This document shows, piece by piece, positions 7,331-9,319 of a stretch of 9,319 nucleotides of DNA (positions are counted from its first letter, which is position 1; the number at the start of each line of letters is the position of its first letter). Source of the stretch: Frankiaceae bacterium (GTDB lineage Bacteria; Actinomycetota; Actinomycetes; JAFAQI01); the NCBI GenBank assembly GCA_030840615.1, contig JAVEEE010000454.1:1-9319 (forward strand). The letters are read 5' to 3'. The position numbers and the translations under genes were made by a program. The notes below the pieces were generated by a model. The model saw nothing but the letters and a program-made list of their open reading frames with translations. It did no database searches and was not told the DNA's origin.

Positions 7331-7355
7331 GGTCGATCTTAGCCGCGGATCGACC
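7331..7355. repeat. Perfect 8-bp inverted repeat between tRNA-Arg and chrA
   Basis: GGTCGATC (7331-7338) and GATCGACC (7348-7355) are exact inverted copies separated by 9 bases. The dyad ends 22 bases before the chrA GTG and overlaps the best -10-like hexamer of the divergent tRNA (TAAGAT on the minus strand, 7336-7341). It could be an operator for a regulator of chrA, a leader hairpin, or chance. Confidence 0.45.
7336..7341 (-). promoter_or_regulatory. Possible -10 element of tRNA-Arg
   Basis: TAAGAT on the minus strand lies 11 bases before the tRNA 5' end, close to where a -10 hexamer would be expected. No good TTGACA-like -35 is found 16-18 bases further upstream, so the assignment rests on position and the hexamer alone. 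Confidence 0.35.
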
Positions 7356-7377
7356 CGGCCGTGGTTGGCTCGTCGCC

Positions 7378-8745
7378 GTGACCCGCCCCGGCACCGACGA
7401 CCTCGTGCCGCTGCGCGAGGCGGCCCGGGCATGGTTCCGGATCTCGTTGCAGACCTTCGGCGGCCCGGCCGGCCAGATCGCGGTCATGCAGCACGAGTTG
7501 GTCGACACGCGGCGCTGGATCGGACAGCAGCGATTTCTGCACGCACTCAACTACTGCATGTTGCTGCCCGGGCCGGAGGCGCAGCAGCTGGCCATCTACA
7601 TCGGCTGGCTCCTCAACGGCACCGCGGGTGGCCTGATCGCGGGCACGTTGTTCGTGCTTCCCGGCGTTGTGGCGTTGCTCGGTCTGTCAGCCGTCTATGT
7701 CGGCTTCGGTACGACGACGGCGGTCACTGCCGTCTTCGCGGGCCTCGCGCCGGCCGTGCTGGCCATCGTCGTACAGGCCCTGATCCGAGTTGCCCGGCGC
7801 GCTCTCGCTCACCCCGCTCTTGTCGGCATAGCCGTCGCTGCCTTCTTCGCTCTCGCGGCGTTCGCCGTGCCGTTCCCGGTCGTTATCGCCACGGCTGCAG
7901 CGGTCGGATGGCTGCTCGGTCGCCTCGAGCCGAGACTTGTCAGTCCTCCACACGGTGACGGTGACCCGGAGGTGCCGCCACCGCTCATTGCCGACGACGC
8001 ATTGCACGCCGACCGTCCCAGCATCGGGCGAGCCGTCCGCGTGCTCGCGGTTGGAGTGGTTGCGTGGGGGACACCGATGCTGCTGGTGGTGCTGCTCGTC
8101 GGCCGCGACAGCACCCTCACCACCGAAGGCTTGTTCTTCAGTGGCACCGCACTGGTGACGTTCGGCGGTGCTTATGCGGTGCTGAGCTTCGTTGCGCATC
8201 GTGCCGTCGAGGTCTACGGGTGGCTCGGTGCTCGCGAGATGGTCCGGGGACTCGCACTCGCCGAGACGACGCCCGGCCCACTCATCATGGTCGTGCAGTT
8301 CGTTGCGTTCGTCGCCGCCTATCGCAACCCCGGTTCGCTCGACCCGTGGTTAGCAGCGTTCCTCGGTGCCCTTCTCACGACGTGGGTGACGTTCGTGCCG
8401 TGCTTCGTCTTCATCTTTCTCGGCGCGCCCTACGTCGAGCGGCTCAGAGGCAACCAGTCGATCGGCGCAGCGCTGACCGGCATCACCGCCGCGGTGGTCG
8501 GAGTCATCGCGAACCTTGCGTTCTTCTTTGCCGTGCACACACTCTTCCGCGAGACCACGCGGTTCACGGCCGGGCCGTTGCAGGTGGAGCTCCCGCACCT
8601 GGACACCATGCGACCGGTAGCAGCAATCGTGGCCGTGACCGCGGCTGTGCTGATCTTCCTCCTGCGCTGGTCGGTGCTGCGGACACTGGCGGTGTGCGCG
8701 TTGCTCGGGCTGTTGGCCGCCCTCACACCCCTGTCCGTCGCGTGA
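7378..8745 (+). CDS. chrA: Chromate transporter ChrA (CHR family, two-domain long form)
   Basis: A 455-residue polytopic membrane protein of the long CHR family, whose characterised members export chromate from the cytoplasm using the proton motive force. The N-terminal half has the hallmark block TFGGPAGQIA (26-35), then NYCMLLPGPEAQQLA (58-72), YIGWLLNG (74-81) and FVLPG (92-96). The C-terminal half repeats the pattern in diverged form: TFGGAYAVLS (261-270) and TTPGPLIMVVQF (297-308). A hydrophilic linker at about 182-216 joins the two homologous halves. The length is slightly above typical long-form members. GTG 7378 is chosen because conserved sequence begins soon after it and no better start exists. 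It has no clear Shine-Dalgarno, so translation may be leaderless or weak. No chrB-like regulator is visible. The family call is firm; chromate as the physiological substrate is inferred. Confidence 0.93.
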   Translation: MTRPGTDDLVPLREAARAWFRISLQTFGGPAGQIAVMQHELVDTRRWIGQQRFLHALNYCMLLPGPEAQQLAIYIGWLLNGTAGGLIAGTLFVLPGVVALLGLSAVYVGFGTTTAVTAVFAGLAPAVLAIVVQALIRVARRALAHPALVGIAVAAFFALAAFAVPFPVVIATAAAVGWLLGRLEPRLVSPPHGDGDPEVPPPLIADDALHADRPSIGRAVRVLAVGVVAWGTPMLLVVLLVGRDSTLTTEGLFFSGTALVTFGGAYAVLSFVAHRAVEVYGWLGAREMVRGLALAETTPGPLIMVVQFVAFVAAYRNPGSLDPWLAAFLGALLTTWVTFVPCFVFIFLGAPYVERLRGNQSIGAALTGITAAVVGVIANLAFFFAVHTLFRETTRFTAGPLQVELPHLDTMRPVAAIVAVTAAVLIFLLRWSVLRTLAVCALLGLLAALTPLSVA

Positions 8746-8753
8746 CCGTCCGA

Positions 8754-8775
8754 GCAGATTGTGCGACGAATCTGC
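8754..8775 (+). terminator. Possible weak stem-loop after chrA
   Basis: GCAGATT (8754-8760) and AATCTGC (8769-8775) form a perfect 7-bp stem with an 8-base loop, beginning 8 bases after the chrA stop. There is no T-tract, so it may be a weak or Rho-assisted 3' end, or an operator upstream of the STAS gene. Confidence 0.35.
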
Positions 8776-8782
8776 CAATCGC

Positions 8783-8815
8783 CTGACCTGCGGCTGGTTC
8801 CCCCCGTAGCGTCAT
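8783..8815 (+). promoter_or_regulatory. Possible promoter of the STAS gene (two-block motif)
   Basis: CTGACC (8783-8788) followed after 19 bases by AGCGTCAT (8808-8815), ending 35 bases before the ATG at 8851. The same two blocks, 20 bases apart, occur at 9221-9254 before the next gene. Spacing and position fit -35 and -10 elements, possibly of an alternative sigma factor. This is inference from two sites only. Confidence 0.3.
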
Positions 8816-8850
8816 TCCAACAGAATCCAGTTCGACGCGAGGAGACGCGG

Positions 8851-9180
8851 ATGTTCGGAGAGCTGCAGGTGCAGCCGACCGTCACCCACGTGGCCCTCCA
8901 CGGAGAGCTCGACCTCGTGACCGTCGAGAAGCTCCGGGCGCTGCTTCGGGAAGCCTGTGCCGGTGTCCCCGAACGGCTCGTCGTTGACCTGTCCGATGTC
9001 CCCTTCGTCGACGTCCTCTCCCTCTCGGCCGTGCTGGCCACGGCCGACGCGCTGCGCGAACGCGGAGCGACGCTCACCGTCACCGGCGCGAGCACCGCCA
9101 TCCGCCGCATCTGCGCTCTGCTCAACGCGGAAGACGTGCTGGCCCCGGTCCTGCCACTTCCGCGAGTCGCCGTCCACTGA
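8851..9180 (+). CDS. STAS-domain protein, anti-sigma factor antagonist-like
   Basis: A 109-residue single-domain protein. The start is ATG 8851, with GAGGAG (8839-8844) 6 bases upstream; the frame is open further upstream but without a better site. The STAS fold is recognised from VALHGELDLVT (14-24), LVVDLSDVPFVDV (43-55), RGATLTVTGAS (71-81) and the following IRRICALLNAE helix. Such proteins bind anti-sigma factor kinases or sit in stressosome-like complexes. The position that is D-S-S-G in SpoIIAA-type antagonists reads D-V-L-S here (54-57), so the serine normally phosphorylated is leucine 56. That argues against regulation by the usual kinase switch. No anti-sigma factor gene is visible, although the next gene is cut off by the window edge. 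It might instead be a degenerate or structural STAS protein. Confidence 0.85.
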   Translation: MFGELQVQPTVTHVALHGELDLVTVEKLRALLREACAGVPERLVVDLSDVPFVDVLSLSAVLATADALRERGATLTVTGASTAIRRICALLNAEDVLAPVLPLPRVAVH

Positions 9181-9220
9181 CGCCGCATTCCCCGGACAGT
9201 CATCCGCCGTCCATTACCCG

Positions 9221-9254
9221 CTGACCGGTGCGCAAGTCTGTCTCGCAGCGTCAT
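9221..9254 (+). promoter_or_regulatory. Possible promoter of the right-edge gene (two-block motif)
   Basis: CTGACC (9221-9226), 20 bases, then AGCGTCAT (9247-9254), ending 38 bases before the proposed GTG at 9293. It matches the element upstream of the STAS gene, suggesting that both genes are read by the same RNA polymerase form. A separate TAGTGT at 9271-9276 is an alternative -10. Confidence 0.28.
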
Positions 9255-9292
9255 CGGGGCGGTCCGTCGGTAGTGTGCCCGCGAGGGGGCCT

Positions 9293-9319
9293 GTGACGCG
9301 ACCACGCTTCCTCCTCGTT
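9293..9319 (+). CDS. Start of an unidentified gene, truncated at the window edge
   Basis: A GTG at 9293 follows GAGGGGG (9283-9289) at close spacing and opens nine codons (MTRPRFLLV) to the window end. It lies 112 bp after the STAS stop on the same strand. Nine residues are too few to name a family, and the call depends on the ribosome binding site and gene spacing alone. Confidence 0.4.

Noticed and set aside
8761..8850. Upstream in-frame extension of the STAS gene from a GTG at 8761
   Set aside because: The extension overlaps the hairpin after chrA and lacks a ribosome binding site. ATG 8851 has a clear GAGGAG, and the STAS fold begins right after it.

Overview
The window is high-GC DNA with tightly packed genes, GTG starts and GA-rich ribosome binding sites. 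Two genes belong to mycothiol-linked families: a mycothiol-dependent maleylpyruvate isomerase-type enzyme and an S-(hydroxymethyl)mycothiol dehydrogenase. Mycothiol is made by Actinomycetes, so the source is very probably an actinobacterium. The genus cannot be fixed from the sequence. There is no integrase, transposase, phage gene or CRISPR array, so this looks like ordinary chromosome.

Layout, left to right. (1) A 5'-truncated mycothiol-dependent (DinB/MDMPI-type) enzyme on the + strand, ending at 536. (2) Convergent to it with only 2 bases between the stops, the formaldehyde-detoxification enzyme mscR on the - strand (539-1624). (3) Divergent from mscR across 111 bp, a + strand membrane-anchored DUF2156 / lysylphosphatidylglycerol-synthase-type protein (about 1736-3106). 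(4) After 146 bp that contain a perfect inverted repeat, a 1328-residue exported surface protein (3253-7239). It has a signal peptide, a choice-of-anchor L domain, three two-domain Ig-like units of about 198-223 residues, a Pro/Gly/Ser linker, and a C-terminal domain of about nine membrane helices. (5) A tRNA-Arg(CCT) on the - strand (7253-7324), facing the 3' end of that gene. (6) A full-length two-domain chromate transporter chrA (+, 7378-8745). (7) A small STAS-domain protein (+, 8851-9180) without the usual phosphorylatable serine. (8) The first nine codons of another + strand gene at the right edge.

The genes do not form one obvious operon. Loose themes are thiol/formaldehyde and metal detoxification (MDMPI-type enzyme, mscR, chrA) and the cell envelope (DUF2156 protein, giant surface protein). 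The most unusual object is the giant surface protein: a choice-of-anchor L ectodomain attached to the cell by a polytopic membrane domain instead of a sorting signal or single helix. Its membrane domain carries glutamates and an FxxxH motif that deserve a structural check. Smaller points are the concerted loss of a cysteine pair in the third Ig unit, an inverted repeat lying over the probable tRNA promoter and upstream of chrA, and a two-block motif shared upstream of the STAS gene and the gene that follows it.
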